Shown piece after piece: positions 1 to 9,600 of a DNA stretch of 64,000 nucleotides. A program made the position numbers and the translations under genes. This stretch comes from JABDMH01 sp050298535 (lineage in GTDB: Bacteria > Bacteroidota > Bacteroidia > Chitinophagales > Saprospiraceae), in contig JBNKUI010000089.1 in the NCBI GenBank assembly GCA_050298535.1, forward strand, positions 1 through 64,000, given 5' to 3'. Under the pieces are notes generated by a model that did not search any database, had not been told where the DNA came from, and saw nothing but the letters and a program-made list of their open reading frames with translations. Each line of letters opens with the position of its first letter. The first letter of the stretch is position 1.

Positions 1-1422
1 ACCACAGATGGAGCGTATCCATATGTATTGCCAGCGATCACGGGTACGAACCTGGTATCACCGGGTTATTACACGGAGTCAGGTGGCATGGGTACAGAGC
101 TGGCAGTGGGCACAGAGATTACGAGCACGCAGACGATATATATATATGATGCTACGGGCACGGATCCGAACTGTTTTGATGAGGAGAGCTTCACGGTAAC
201 GGTATACATAACGCCGGATGTACAAATCTTCCCCATGGACCCAATCTGCACTGGCCAAGGAGAGATCGATTTAAGTCAATATGTGGAAGTCACCAATCCC
301 AGTGGCACAGTACAATTCGAAGGTTGGAGCAGCTCTACAGTGGGTCTTATTGTCAATAACATGCTCAATACTGATATTCCAGCAGGTACTTACACCATCA
401 AATACACTTTTGTAGATGGCAACGGCTGCATGGATATGGAAGAGGTAGAGATCATGCTGGAAGTTTGCACTGAAGCTTGCACCTGGACACCGGGATTCTG
501 GAAAAACCATCCTGGAGAGGTATGCCTCGTAATGGGTGGTACACTGAAAGGAAATGGCAAAGGGAAGAAGGCTCAATGTGTTCCCCAAACGGGAACACCC
601 ATGACACTATATGTTTGCACAGATGATGAGAATATGCCCACTGAGTATGTGCTCTATGCTGATGAAGTCATTGACCTCTTCACTAAGAGCGCTGATACTC
701 GTGGTAAGAATAGTCTCGATTGTGACAACCCTGAAAGTGACGTAGAGAAGATTGCTTGTTACTTTGCACCATTCCCTAATGGTGAGACGCTATTGCATCA
801 CCTCCTGGCTGCATATCTCAACCTAAGAGCAAATGAGCTCTATAAGAGAATTTATGGCCTTGGAGACATTCCATTAGGCGATGGCCTGGTCTGCCCTGAG
901 GCAATTGATGATGTAGATTTCTGCAAGTTTTATGAAGAATATCCTGATGGTACGATCAATGACATTTTGCAGATGTCCTGGTGCCTAGGAAATAAGTTCA
1001 CAGGTGCTTTGCTTTCAACATATATAAAGCCTTTGACGTACTTTAATGAATGTCACGATGATTGTGGATTGCCTTCCAATATTGAGGATCTAATCTTGCC
1101 AAAGGAGGAGCAGGTGGAGGAAGAATACATTGTAGTTGAAGATCAGACTCAGATATCATACAGGTCTGAACCGAACACAAAAGTATATCCTAATCCAACA
1201 CAAGAGTATCTGGACATTGAACTTGATCAGTTACGAGGTCAGGAGACGATTATTGAATTGCACGATGCCCTGGGTAGATTTATCAAACAATACAATTTTG
1301 AGACAAATGGATTCTTGAGAACGAGAATTGAACTACCGGATATTGAAGACGGTATGTACTTCTTACGAATCAGGAATAGCGACAAACAGGAAATGATTCC
1401 TATAGTCGTCTCCAGTAGATAA
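1..1422 (+). CDS. Secreted surface protein, C-terminal part, with TPGFWKN domain and T9SS sorting tail
   Basis: The frame is open from the first base, so the start lies outside the window and only the last 473 residues are seen. Visible residues 1-155 are a beta-rich, threonine-rich adhesin-like segment. At residues 161-170 the motif TWTPGFWKNH opens a Cys-rich domain that includes a helical stretch LLHHLLAAYLNLRAN; a related domain occurs in the minus-strand gene at 6638-10348. The last 75 or so residues (from VYPNPTQEYLDIEL) are a typical T9SS type A C-terminal sorting domain, with the YPNP start, a DALGR turn and a beta-strand finish. Known for the family: such proteins cross the outer membrane by T9SS and are attached to the surface or released. 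The actual role of this protein cannot be told from the visible part. Confidence 0.85.
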   Translation, partial: TTDGAYPYVLPAITGTNLVSPGYYTESGGMGTELAVGTEITSTQTIYIYDATGTDPNCFDEESFTVTVYITPDVQIFPMDPICTGQGEIDLSQYVEVTNPSGTVQFEGWSSSTVGLIVNNMLNTDIPAGTYTIKYTFVDGNGCMDMEEVEIMLEVCTEACTWTPGFWKNHPGEVCLVMGGTLKGNGKGKKAQCVPQTGTPMTLYVCTDDENMPTEYVLYADEVIDLFTKSADTRGKNSLDCDNPESDVEKIACYFAPFPNGETLLHHLLAAYLNLRANELYKRIYGLGDIPLGDGLVCPEAIDDVDFCKFYEEYPDGTINDILQMSWCLGNKFTGALLSTYIKPLTYFNECHDDCGLPSNIEDLILPKEEQVEEEYIVVEDQTQISYRSEPNTKVYPNPTQEYLDIELDQLRGQETIIELHDALGRFIKQYNFETNGFLRTRIELPDIEDGMYFLRIRNSDKQEMIPIVVSSR

Positions 1423-1449
1423 AACGTAGTTCTAGTTAGAAAGGAGAAA

Positions 1450-1482
1450 AAATGGAGTGTGGGCAATCTGCTGCACTCCATT
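1450..1482 (+). terminator. Hairpin after the first gene
   Basis: Arms AATGGAGTG (1451-1459) and CACTCCATT (1474-1482) pair perfectly around a 14-base loop, 28 bp after the stop codon at 1422, and are followed by a pyrimidine-rich run. It probably ends transcription of the upstream gene. The next reading frame technically opens inside this hairpin, which argues that the true next start is the ATG at 1514. Confidence 0.5.
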
Positions 1483-1513
1483 TACTTCCCTTTTCATCCC
1501 AATCATCTACTGT

Positions 1514-4500
1514 ATGAGAAAACTACTTTTAGTATTTCCACTTCTGACAGTCTGCTGGTCATTATCTATCTCGCAATCCTATACTTGGAATGTAGGTGCT
1601 GGCATACCAGATAATAGCTGTAGTGCCAGTAATGAATTTTCACTTGATGTCACGGGCGTCTCTCAAGCGGTGATGTCATCCACCTACGGACTGGAAGGTA
1701 TATGCCTCGACATTGATCATGCATATTCCGGTGATTTAATTATCAGCCTAATTTCTCCCATGGGAAAAGAGGTTCTCTTGATCTCAGAACGTGGGACAAG
1801 TCTTAATTTTGAGAATACTTGCTTGGATGGAGCAGGGGCAGATGGTTCGATTGCCTCGGGTGCCAATCCATTTACTGGAACATTCCTGCCTGAGGAACCA
1901 TTAGGGTTATTCAATCAAGGTCAAGCCGGCATTGATCTGGCAAATGGCACCTGGATTTTGAAAGTTTGTGATATTGAAGATGAGGAAGTCGGAACGCTAA
2001 ACAGCTTTACGCTAGATTTTGGAAGTAGCCCTGCAACTCCTCCACCTAGCAATGATGCATGTAGTAATCCGATGGTGATTCCAGTTTCCAATAGTGGCAA
2101 TTGCATGGGGACCGTGGATGGCTCCCTGGTTGCAGCCACTCCCTCAGTTCAAGCTCGAACGTGTGATGATACGGGAAATTTCAATGACGATATTTGGTTT
2201 TCATTCACCGCAAATGACATAGTCCAAAGTATTACCATTTCTAATATTTCAGGATCATCCAATGCCTTGGATATTCAACTGGGACAAGGATTATGTGGCT
2301 CTTATGAGCAGTTGTTTTGCTATTTCGATCCATCACCAAGTAATGCCTTGACCTTATCTCTGGATGGGTTTGTAGTAGGAAATGATTACTTAATTCGAGT
2401 GGCCTCGTTTGAGGAAGAAACGCAGAATACTCAGTTTAAGATTTGTATAACCAAAGGATCCACAACATCCAATGACGCTTGTGAAAATGCTGCTATGATC
2501 CAAGTGAATCCGGATATCAGTTGCACAAATACAACATCGGTTTCTCTCCAAAATGCGATTCCGTCAATACCGATGTCTTCTTGCTCATTCTTCAATGATC
2601 CCAAATTTGATAATGATATTTGGTTGGAATTTACGGCGACAGCTAGCTCGCACTTTATCGAATTTATGAACATTTCAGGAGCATCAACAGATCTCATTTA
2701 TGAGGTGTTGACGGGATCTTGCACAAATCTGACCACAGTCTACTGTCAGGACGAGCCCAATGATGCATTTGTAATCAATAACCTGATTGTAAACCAACAA
2801 TATTTCATCAGAATCGCCAGCTATCTGGATGCACCGCAGAACATCACTTTAGATGTATGTGTGAAGACTCCGCCAGAGGCTCCAGATAATGATGAATGTA
2901 ATGGCGCATTTTATATTCCTATAAGTAGTCCTTCGTGTGAGTACAAGATCGCAGGTACTCTAAATGGTGCCACCATGTCGCCGCAATCAGAATCATGCAA
3001 CTTTGGATCACCATTTCAAAATGATGTCTGGTTTTACTTTGTAGCCACTGAAACGGCTCATGAGATAGAGATTTCAAACATTCAAAGTCCTTCCAACTTT
3101 ATGTTATACCAGACATCGGAAGGAAGCTGCGATGTCCTCACCCAGAAACATTGCTTTGGGTTCCTGCAATCAGGTCCCTTCAACGCCGATAATCTGACGA
3201 TTGGCACCACTTATTACTTTAGGGTAGCTTCTTTACAATATCATTACACGCCAACTAGCTTCGAAGTCTGTGTGAGTGGAAGTAATCAAACTCCCCCCAC
3301 CAATGACGAATGCACCTCCCCACTCACCATCACACCCACCTCCACGCAAATCTGCAGTCTCGATGTTTCGGCTACACTTTTGGGAGCAACGGGATCCAAC
3401 GGTCCAGCGTGCGTGGGTAGCGGTGGATTTGATGATGATGTGTGGTTTGATTTTACCGCCACTGAAGTTTCTCATGTGGTAGAGCTGTCGAATATCGCAG
3501 GAAGTACGCAGGATCTGGAAGTACAGGTCTTAGATGGCACTTGTGGTGCATTGTCTGAACTGATGTGCTTTAGACCAGGTAGTCCGGGAGCCGGATTTTC
3601 CTTTGAGATCAATGATTTATCTATTTCATCCAGTTACCTGGTGCGAGTGGCTTCATATGAAGTGGGTATCCAGAATGTCACCTTCGACATATGCATTCAC
3701 GATACGATCCCCGATCCCCCCACCAACGACGAATGTACCTCCCCACTCACCATCACACCCACCTCCACCCAAATCTGCAGTCTCAATGTTTCGGCTACAC
3801 TTTTGGGAGCAACGGGATCCAACGGTCCAGCGTGCGTGGGTAGCGGTGGATTTGATGATGATGTATGGTTTGATTTTACCGCCACTGAAGTTTCTCATGT
3901 GGTAGAGCTGTCGAATATCGCAGGAAGCACGCAGGATCTGGAAGTACAGGTTTTAGATGGCAATTGTGGTGCATTGTCTGAACTGATTTGCTTTAGACCA
4001 GGCAGTCCGGGAGCCGGATTTTCCTTTGAGATCAATGATTTGACGGTTTCATCCAGTTACCTGGTGCGAGTGGCTTCATATGAAGGGGGTATCCAGAATG
4101 TGACGTTCGATATCTGCATTCATGATACGGTCCCTGATCCCCCGGTAAATGATGAATGCGCAAACGCAACCCTACTAATCGTGTCTAATTATGATAACTG
4201 TGACAATAAGGTGAATGGAAGCCTTTTAGGTGCAACCAACTCTGGAGTAATGGGTGGATGTAACACATCAGACTTTGGAGATTTTGATGATGATGTCTGG
4301 TATCAATTTGAGGCTGATCAAATCAGCCAAATCATTGAGGTGAGTAATATTACCGGTGCCAGCGAGGGTATTGGAATTGAAGTACTGGATGATTGTATGA
4401 ATGCAACTTCCATCCGATGTCACAAGACCTTGGTTGATGGCACTACCAAATTTGGAGCTGGACCATTTACCATGGGAGGAACCTACTATGTCAGGATTGC

Positions 4501-5761
4501 TAGTATTGCGGATGGATGGGAAAATGTGAATTTTAATATATGTGTAAGGGACACCGCACCTGATCCGCCTGCGAATGACACTTGTGAAAATGCGGTCGAG
4601 TTGGTGCCCATAAATGGATTGGTATGTAGTAACCCCACTTTTGGATCGAATGCTTTTGCTACAAGCTCGGTACTCAGTAATAGTTGTCCTACCGGGTTTT
4701 TCTTCGATGTGTGGTATCATTTTATAGCTACAGAGAGGGCACATGTTATCGAATTGAGTAATATCACCAGCAGTGATCAAGAGATGAATTTTCAGGTTCT
4801 TGAAGGAATATGTGGTTCATTCAGTGAAGTGGGATGCTTTAGTACCGAGAGAAATGGTATACACTTGGCACATAAGGTGAGCAACTTAAACATCGGTCAA
4901 GATTACCATATAAGGCTTGCTTCCGCCATCGGACAGTATACTGACTTTGAGATTTGCATCCGCGACACGATGCCTATTCTTCCCGATAATGATGCATGTG
5001 GAAATGCCACGAGCCTGATGGTGAATGCAGGAGAAACTTGTACAGTTAGCCAATCAGGCACCTTGTTGAATGCAACGCCTTCAAATGTCTCCAATACATG
5101 CTCTGGTGCTGATTTTGATGATGACATCTGGTATAGCTTTCAAGCGGATGCTGAACAACACCAATTTTCCATAAATAATATCGTTGGATCCTCAACGACA
5201 CTGGATATACAAATACTGGATGGAAACTGCCCTACCTTTTCACTGGTAGCCTGCCAGCAAATTTCAGGAGCTTCGGGTAGTATTTTATTGGAGAATCTTT
5301 CGATCGGAAACACCTACTTTATCCGCATAGCATCGAACGAATCCGGTAATCAAAACACTACCTTTGATATTTGCATCACAACCCCTACATTGGGTTGTAG
5401 CCTCATAGTAACCACTACAGATCCCACGGGTCCAGGAAGTCTGAGAGAAGCGATCGCATGTGCGGATACTGGAGATACCATCAAGTTTGATGCAGTTGTA
5501 TTTGGTGAGGTGATACAATTGACAAGCCCGACGATAAATGTGGATCAGAACGTTATCATTCACACCGATTTCAATAATAATATTACACTGAGTAATCAAA
5601 ATAGTGCAAATACAGATGTGTTGTTAAACATTCAATCCATACTGACTTTCAGTGGAATGCGGATCAGTGGATTGACTGATGAATCCCTGATCATTAAACT
5701 GGATGGGGGTGATGTGATTTTTGAGGACTGCGAAATCGACCGACTAATTTTGGACAGGTAG
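1514..5761 (+). CDS. Exported P-domain protein with eight about 140-aa tandem repeats
   Basis: Start chosen at ATG 1514 because a clean signal peptide follows (MRKLLLVFPLLTVCWSLSIS); the frame opens earlier at 1457 but that stretch lies in a terminator hairpin. The mature protein begins with a proprotein-convertase P-domain-like module (about 25-165). Eight repeats follow from about residue 180, each starting ND(A/E/T)C and carrying a D(D/N)(D/I)(V/I)W..F strand and a closing (I/V)RVASxE...F.ICI strand. Repeats 4 and 5 are nearly identical at the DNA level. The C-terminus (about 1296-1415) begins with a GSLREAI motif typical of beta-helix 'choice-of-anchor' proteins. No T9SS sorting domain is present, unlike the neighbours, so the protein may be truncated, retained by a partner or periplasmic. 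Function is unknown; adhesion or matrix binding is an inference from the repeat architecture. Confidence 0.8.
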   Translation: MRKLLLVFPLLTVCWSLSISQSYTWNVGAGIPDNSCSASNEFSLDVTGVSQAVMSSTYGLEGICLDIDHAYSGDLIISLISPMGKEVLLISERGTSLNFENTCLDGAGADGSIASGANPFTGTFLPEEPLGLFNQGQAGIDLANGTWILKVCDIEDEEVGTLNSFTLDFGSSPATPPPSNDACSNPMVIPVSNSGNCMGTVDGSLVAATPSVQARTCDDTGNFNDDIWFSFTANDIVQSITISNISGSSNALDIQLGQGLCGSYEQLFCYFDPSPSNALTLSLDGFVVGNDYLIRVASFEEETQNTQFKICITKGSTTSNDACENAAMIQVNPDISCTNTTSVSLQNAIPSIPMSSCSFFNDPKFDNDIWLEFTATASSHFIEFMNISGASTDLIYEVLTGSCTNLTTVYCQDEPNDAFVINNLIVNQQYFIRIASYLDAPQNITLDVCVKTPPEAPDNDECNGAFYIPISSPSCEYKIAGTLNGATMSPQSESCNFGSPFQNDVWFYFVATETAHEIEISNIQSPSNFMLYQTSEGSCDVLTQKHCFGFLQSGPFNADNLTIGTTYYFRVASLQYHYTPTSFEVCVSGSNQTPPTNDECTSPLTITPTSTQICSLDVSATLLGATGSNGPACVGSGGFDDDVWFDFTATEVSHVVELSNIAGSTQDLEVQVLDGTCGALSELMCFRPGSPGAGFSFEINDLSISSSYLVRVASYEVGIQNVTFDICIHDTIPDPPTNDECTSPLTITPTSTQICSLNVSATLLGATGSNGPACVGSGGFDDDVWFDFTATEVSHVVELSNIAGSTQDLEVQVLDGNCGALSELICFRPGSPGAGFSFEINDLTVSSSYLVRVASYEGGIQNVTFDICIHDTVPDPPVNDECANATLLIVSNYDNCDNKVNGSLLGATNSGVMGGCNTSDFGDFDDDVWYQFEADQISQIIEVSNITGASEGIGIEVLDDCMNATSIRCHKTLVDGTTKFGAGPFTMGGTYYVRIASIADGWENVNFNICVRDTAPDPPANDTCENAVELVPINGLVCSNPTFGSNAFATSSVLSNSCPTGFFFDVWYHFIATERAHVIELSNITSSDQEMNFQVLEGICGSFSEVGCFSTERNGIHLAHKVSNLNIGQDYHIRLASAIGQYTDFEICIRDTMPILPDNDACGNATSLMVNAGETCTVSQSGTLLNATPSNVSNTCSGADFDDDIWYSFQADAEQHQFSINNIVGSSTTLDIQILDGNCPTFSLVACQQISGASGSILLENLSIGNTYFIRIASNESGNQNTTFDICITTPTLGCSLIVTTTDPTGPGSLREAIACADTGDTIKFDAVVFGEVIQLTSPTINVDQNVIIHTDFNNNITLSNQNSANTDVLLNIQSILTFSGMRISGLTDESLIIKLDGGDVIFEDCEIDRLILDR
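3290..4136 (+). repeat. Recent 423-bp tandem duplication inside the P-domain protein gene
   Basis: Repeat units 4 and 5 of the protein are nearly identical in DNA; for example ACCTCCCCACTCACCATC recurs at 3314 and 3737, exactly 423 bp (141 codons) apart. The other six units have diverged strongly, so this pair reflects a recent in-frame duplication or gene conversion. Confidence 0.85.
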
Positions 5762-5779
5762 GAATTGTATTGGGACTAG

Positions 5780-6490
5780 AAATAAGTAGAGTAAGAGTTC
5801 TCAAATTGCAATTCTCCCGCACAGTCCAGGATAACGTATGTGGCTATTTTGATGTAAAATTTCTAAATGGTGCCACCGATATGTATGTCCCGATCTGCAA
5901 GAATAATTGACTCTAAGACTTTGGAGCCATTGGCATGGATTTGAAAATGCCGGCTTCTACCTGCACGCAATCATGATCGTACATTGCAAAACGAAACCCC
6001 CATCCACAGAGATCATTTCAGATGCAGTTGTGGGAACAAGTTGGGCTGTAGATAGGTATTCGTGACTGTGTTGCAACCAGATAGGGTACCCATAAGAGAT
6101 CGAGGGTAATCCCGTCGCAGTCGCCATGATAAAGATGGTGGTATCGGGATCACGACCCCCCCGCATGAAAAATCCAATGAGAATCAGAGCCAGTCGAATC
6201 CGCTTTTATCAAACACATTGATTAGTCACTGTTGATACCTTGAGCCGCGCTGGTGTTCGCCCAGCAGTTTGCCCAGTACGGCACCAAAGGATCAGGACCA
6301 GACTTTACAATAATTGTCCAATACCTGCTTGCATGGATGTAATCACCTTAGTACCTGTCGGTCCCAGCGTTAGGTCGACCTATGCCAATGGATTACCAGC
6401 ATAAAGGATATGAATGGATTAAAACTCAGCCATCCAGTAAAGGTATGCATAAGTAGCAAGCTTACGAGCGGTGCCAATGACTGGAGCTCT
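5780..6490 (-). pseudogene. Decayed exported-protein gene with several stops and frameshifts
   Basis: No intact frame exists, but conceptual translation of the minus strand gives protein-like text in pieces. From about 6480 down: KLATYAYLYWMAEF, stop, SIHILYAGNPLA, stop, VDLTLGPTGTKVITSMQAGI, a frame change to KSGPDPLVPYWANCWANTS, then around 6160-6000 PSISYGYPIWLQHSHEYLST and TAQLVPTTASEMISVDGG, a frame change to FRFAMYDHDCVQVEAGIFKS, stop, QIGTYISVAPFRNFTSK, stop, PHTLSWTVRENCNL. At least four in-frame stops and two frameshifts are needed, so this is a dead gene. I do not recognise the family securely; the composition fits a large extracellular Bacteroidota protein like its neighbours. Confidence 0.55.
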
Positions 6491-6570
6491 CCAATCTCTC
6501 ACGCTTTTTCATGAGTTTTTTTTTGCTCTGCGATGAATTTGCGACTATAAACGGTAGGCAATGCCATCCT

Positions 6571-6609
6571 CTAAAAAAAGAAGGGTATCCGGATAAATCC
6601 GGATACCCT
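6571..6609 (-). terminator. Rho-independent terminator of the 1236-aa adhesin gene
   Basis: Perfect 11-bp stem GGGTATCCGGA / TCCGGATACCC with a 4-base loop (6583-6608). Read on the minus strand it is followed by TTCTTTTTTT. It lies 29 bp beyond the stop codon at 6638-6640. Confidence 0.85.
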
Positions 6610-6637
6610 CATTAGTAAAAACACCCGTTTTGAATCC

Positions 6638-9600
6638 TTACCTATTTCTGTAGGCATCTTTCGTAATCACGATCGGCTTCATCTTGATGTCGGCCTGATG
6701 TTTTAGTCCTACATAGTAGATGCCATCGGACAGTACATCCGGAATCGTCATACGGATCCGGTCATTCTCATAGTAGCTTACTTTCTGTTCCCGTACGATT
6801 CTGCCAAAACGGTCGTAGATCTGTACCAATACATCCTGGCTCTCAAGGCCCTTCACGTCGAGGAAAAACTCATGATAAGCCGGGTTGGGGAAGATCCTCA
6901 TGTCGATGCCGTCACTGAAGGACTGCTTTTCTTCAGTGGTGATGGCGTTAACAGCATTGGTGGCGGGCTGTGCGTCAGACATTGAACAAGTAAGTACTCC
7001 ATCCGGACACAAATTTCCATTGTTGTATTCATCTAAAGCCTTGGCCAGACAAAGTGCATAGGAATATTCTGCATCCTTTGGACGCAGGTAACTACCAGTT
7101 CCATCATATCCAAGATTGCAAAGTAATAATTCAGCTGCTATAATAGCTTCGTCGGTTGCATCACATCTTTCAGCCCCTGAAGCATAATTCAACTGAGCGG
7201 CCAGTAAATGCATGGCCAATGTATAGGCCGCATCGCTTGCCATCTTCCTATTTTTCCCACTTTGCTGTCGCTGATCCAAGATGTATACAGCTTGTTGACA
7301 ATTATCAATGGTAAATGGATTGCTTGTTCCACAGGCATCCCATACAATACCTGGTGCTTCACCAACAATATCATCCAATATATACCAACCAGCTTCAGTC
7401 CCTCCATTCTTCGCTGCTGTTTCTACTTGATTTCCTCCTGAACAGGTATTCCAGTTCTTCCAGTATCCCGGAGTACGTGGATCTCCACCCGGGTATGAAT
7501 TATCAACCTCAAATAATAGTTTACAAGCGATCGTATTATCAAGTGGAAGTGGATAGCTTGTTCCAGCACCGAAATCAAAACAACGATTGCCTAAATCTTC
7601 TGAAGGCATATCATCTGCATTCGGATTATATGGCGTGAGCACTGGAAGGTCAGAATCATTAATCACTCCGTCTCCATTTCTATCTATCATCCAGACCGAA
7701 GTCCATCCGCTAGGTATTCCGGTTTCACACACAGTATAAGTTTTGCTTGCCGAAAGAGGACCTACATTTGCAAAGAAAACACCACCATTTGAAGTCTCGG
7801 TCGTAATCTCAACTTCATCAAATCCATCAGGGCCTTCCCAGAGACTAAATGACCAGTCCGTTGTTGAAGAGGTACCGTTGGTAGTCTTCATCAACTCTAT
7901 ATCAGCACAGTCGTTGATGGTAATCTCCTGCTTTTTAGTAATCATATTCCCAGCACAATCTATCGTCTTCCAGGTACGAATGATCTTTCCGTTTCCACAA
8001 ACATCAATTCCTGACGCGTCATCTGAGTAATCAACATCCAACGGGTTGTCACAGGCATCAACGGCTGTAGCATTACCAGTATTTGAAGGATCCGTTGATA
8101 CGTTGCATAGCAAGGTCACATCTGCAGGTACATTGAGTGTGGGTGGTGTGGTCAGATCTATCGTATAGGTGTATACCCAATCATCGCTGTTGCCCGCACA
8201 ATCCGTATATGTCCACGTATACGTGCGAGTACCCTCACAGCCGTCATATGTGCCTCCAACTGCCGGCCCACTCGGTGTGATCGCATTGCCACAGTGGTCG
8301 TCCACTGATGGTGGCGTCGGCGCGCTCGCATCCGCGATGCACTCTACCGTGCTGCTACCATCCGCTCCAGCATCCGGTCCCGTGGTCAGATCTATCGTAT
8401 AGGTGTATACCCAATCATCGCTTATACCAGAACAATCAGTATACGTCCACGTGTACGTAACAGTACCCTCACATCCGTCATATGTGCCTCCAACTACCGG
8501 TCCACTTGGTGTGATCGTGCCACCGCAATCATCAGACACCACTGGTGGAGTTGGCTCTGTTACTTCTGAAATGCATTGTACAGTGGAACTTGCATCGTCG
8601 CCGGCATCAGGTGGTGTGTTATCCTCAATCGTTACGGTCTTCTCACAACTACTAGTACAACCCGCTAGCGTTGTTTCGAGCGTGAGTGTAAATGAGCCAT
8701 CGCAAACATTATCTGCATCTACAGTTACCGACTGGCTCGTCGTAGAACCATCAATGCTACCATCTCCAGATATCGACCAGAAGTAATCCATTCCTGCTGG
8801 TCCGGTATAGACCAGACCACTTGTTCCCGGACAAGCAGAATCGTCGCCCGTGATAGAACAAGGTGGTGCGGGATTTACTGTAACGGGAATCTCGCATGAT
8901 GTAGATCCATAGGAAGAATTTATCGTAACTCTAACTGTATAATCCTCTGTTCCGGCAAGCACAGTAGCTGATGTTACACTCGTACTGGGGGTGCCTCCAA
9001 CAAAAGATGCATCTGAATCAGCTGGAAGGATTTCCCAATGATAAGTTGGATTTATAGCGCCTGTCAATTCATCAACAATGTATTCATTCTCTTCACCCTC
9101 GCATACAACCTCGGGACCATCCAATATGCAATCTGGTGGGGGGATGATAGCACCAGCAGAGAGAGATCGGTCTTGTTGACCCAAATTATTTAAGTTCCAG
9201 TCTTTTAGCCTCATGTGGTATGGGGAACCACTAATTCCTCCAGCAGAGCGGGGTACACCATTTACAAATCCCCAATCCTGACGTGAACCTATATGCCCAC
9301 CCCATGCAAGTATTACGGTCATAGCATCGTCCATTGGGTTGCCAGCGGTGGTAAAAGTCACTTGAATTTGCTGCTCAGCCTGGCTTTGACTAAGATCGGC
9401 AGTATTTGGATACGATATAGCTGTAATAGTACCGTTCCAAATTGACATGGTTGCTTCCCCAGCCGCTGAAACAATACCAAAGCTCGTTGTAGGTTGTCCT
9501 CCCACAGGTGAGTTTAAAACTGGTGGTGTTGGTATGTCGAACGTATGGTCTGCGGGTTCTGAAAAACCTGCCACACCGTCAGTAGGATCTATCTCCTCAG

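Noticed and set aside
3233..3905. Several overlapping open frames on both strands across the P-domain repeat region
   Set aside because: They mirror the tandem repeats of the real gene in other frames and lack start signals or independent protein character.
5740..5910. Possible frameshifted C-terminal extension of the P-domain protein in the next plus frame
   Set aside because: The opposite strand carries more convincing protein text here (PFRNFTSK, PHTLSWTVRENCNL), so the plus-strand frame is most likely its shadow.
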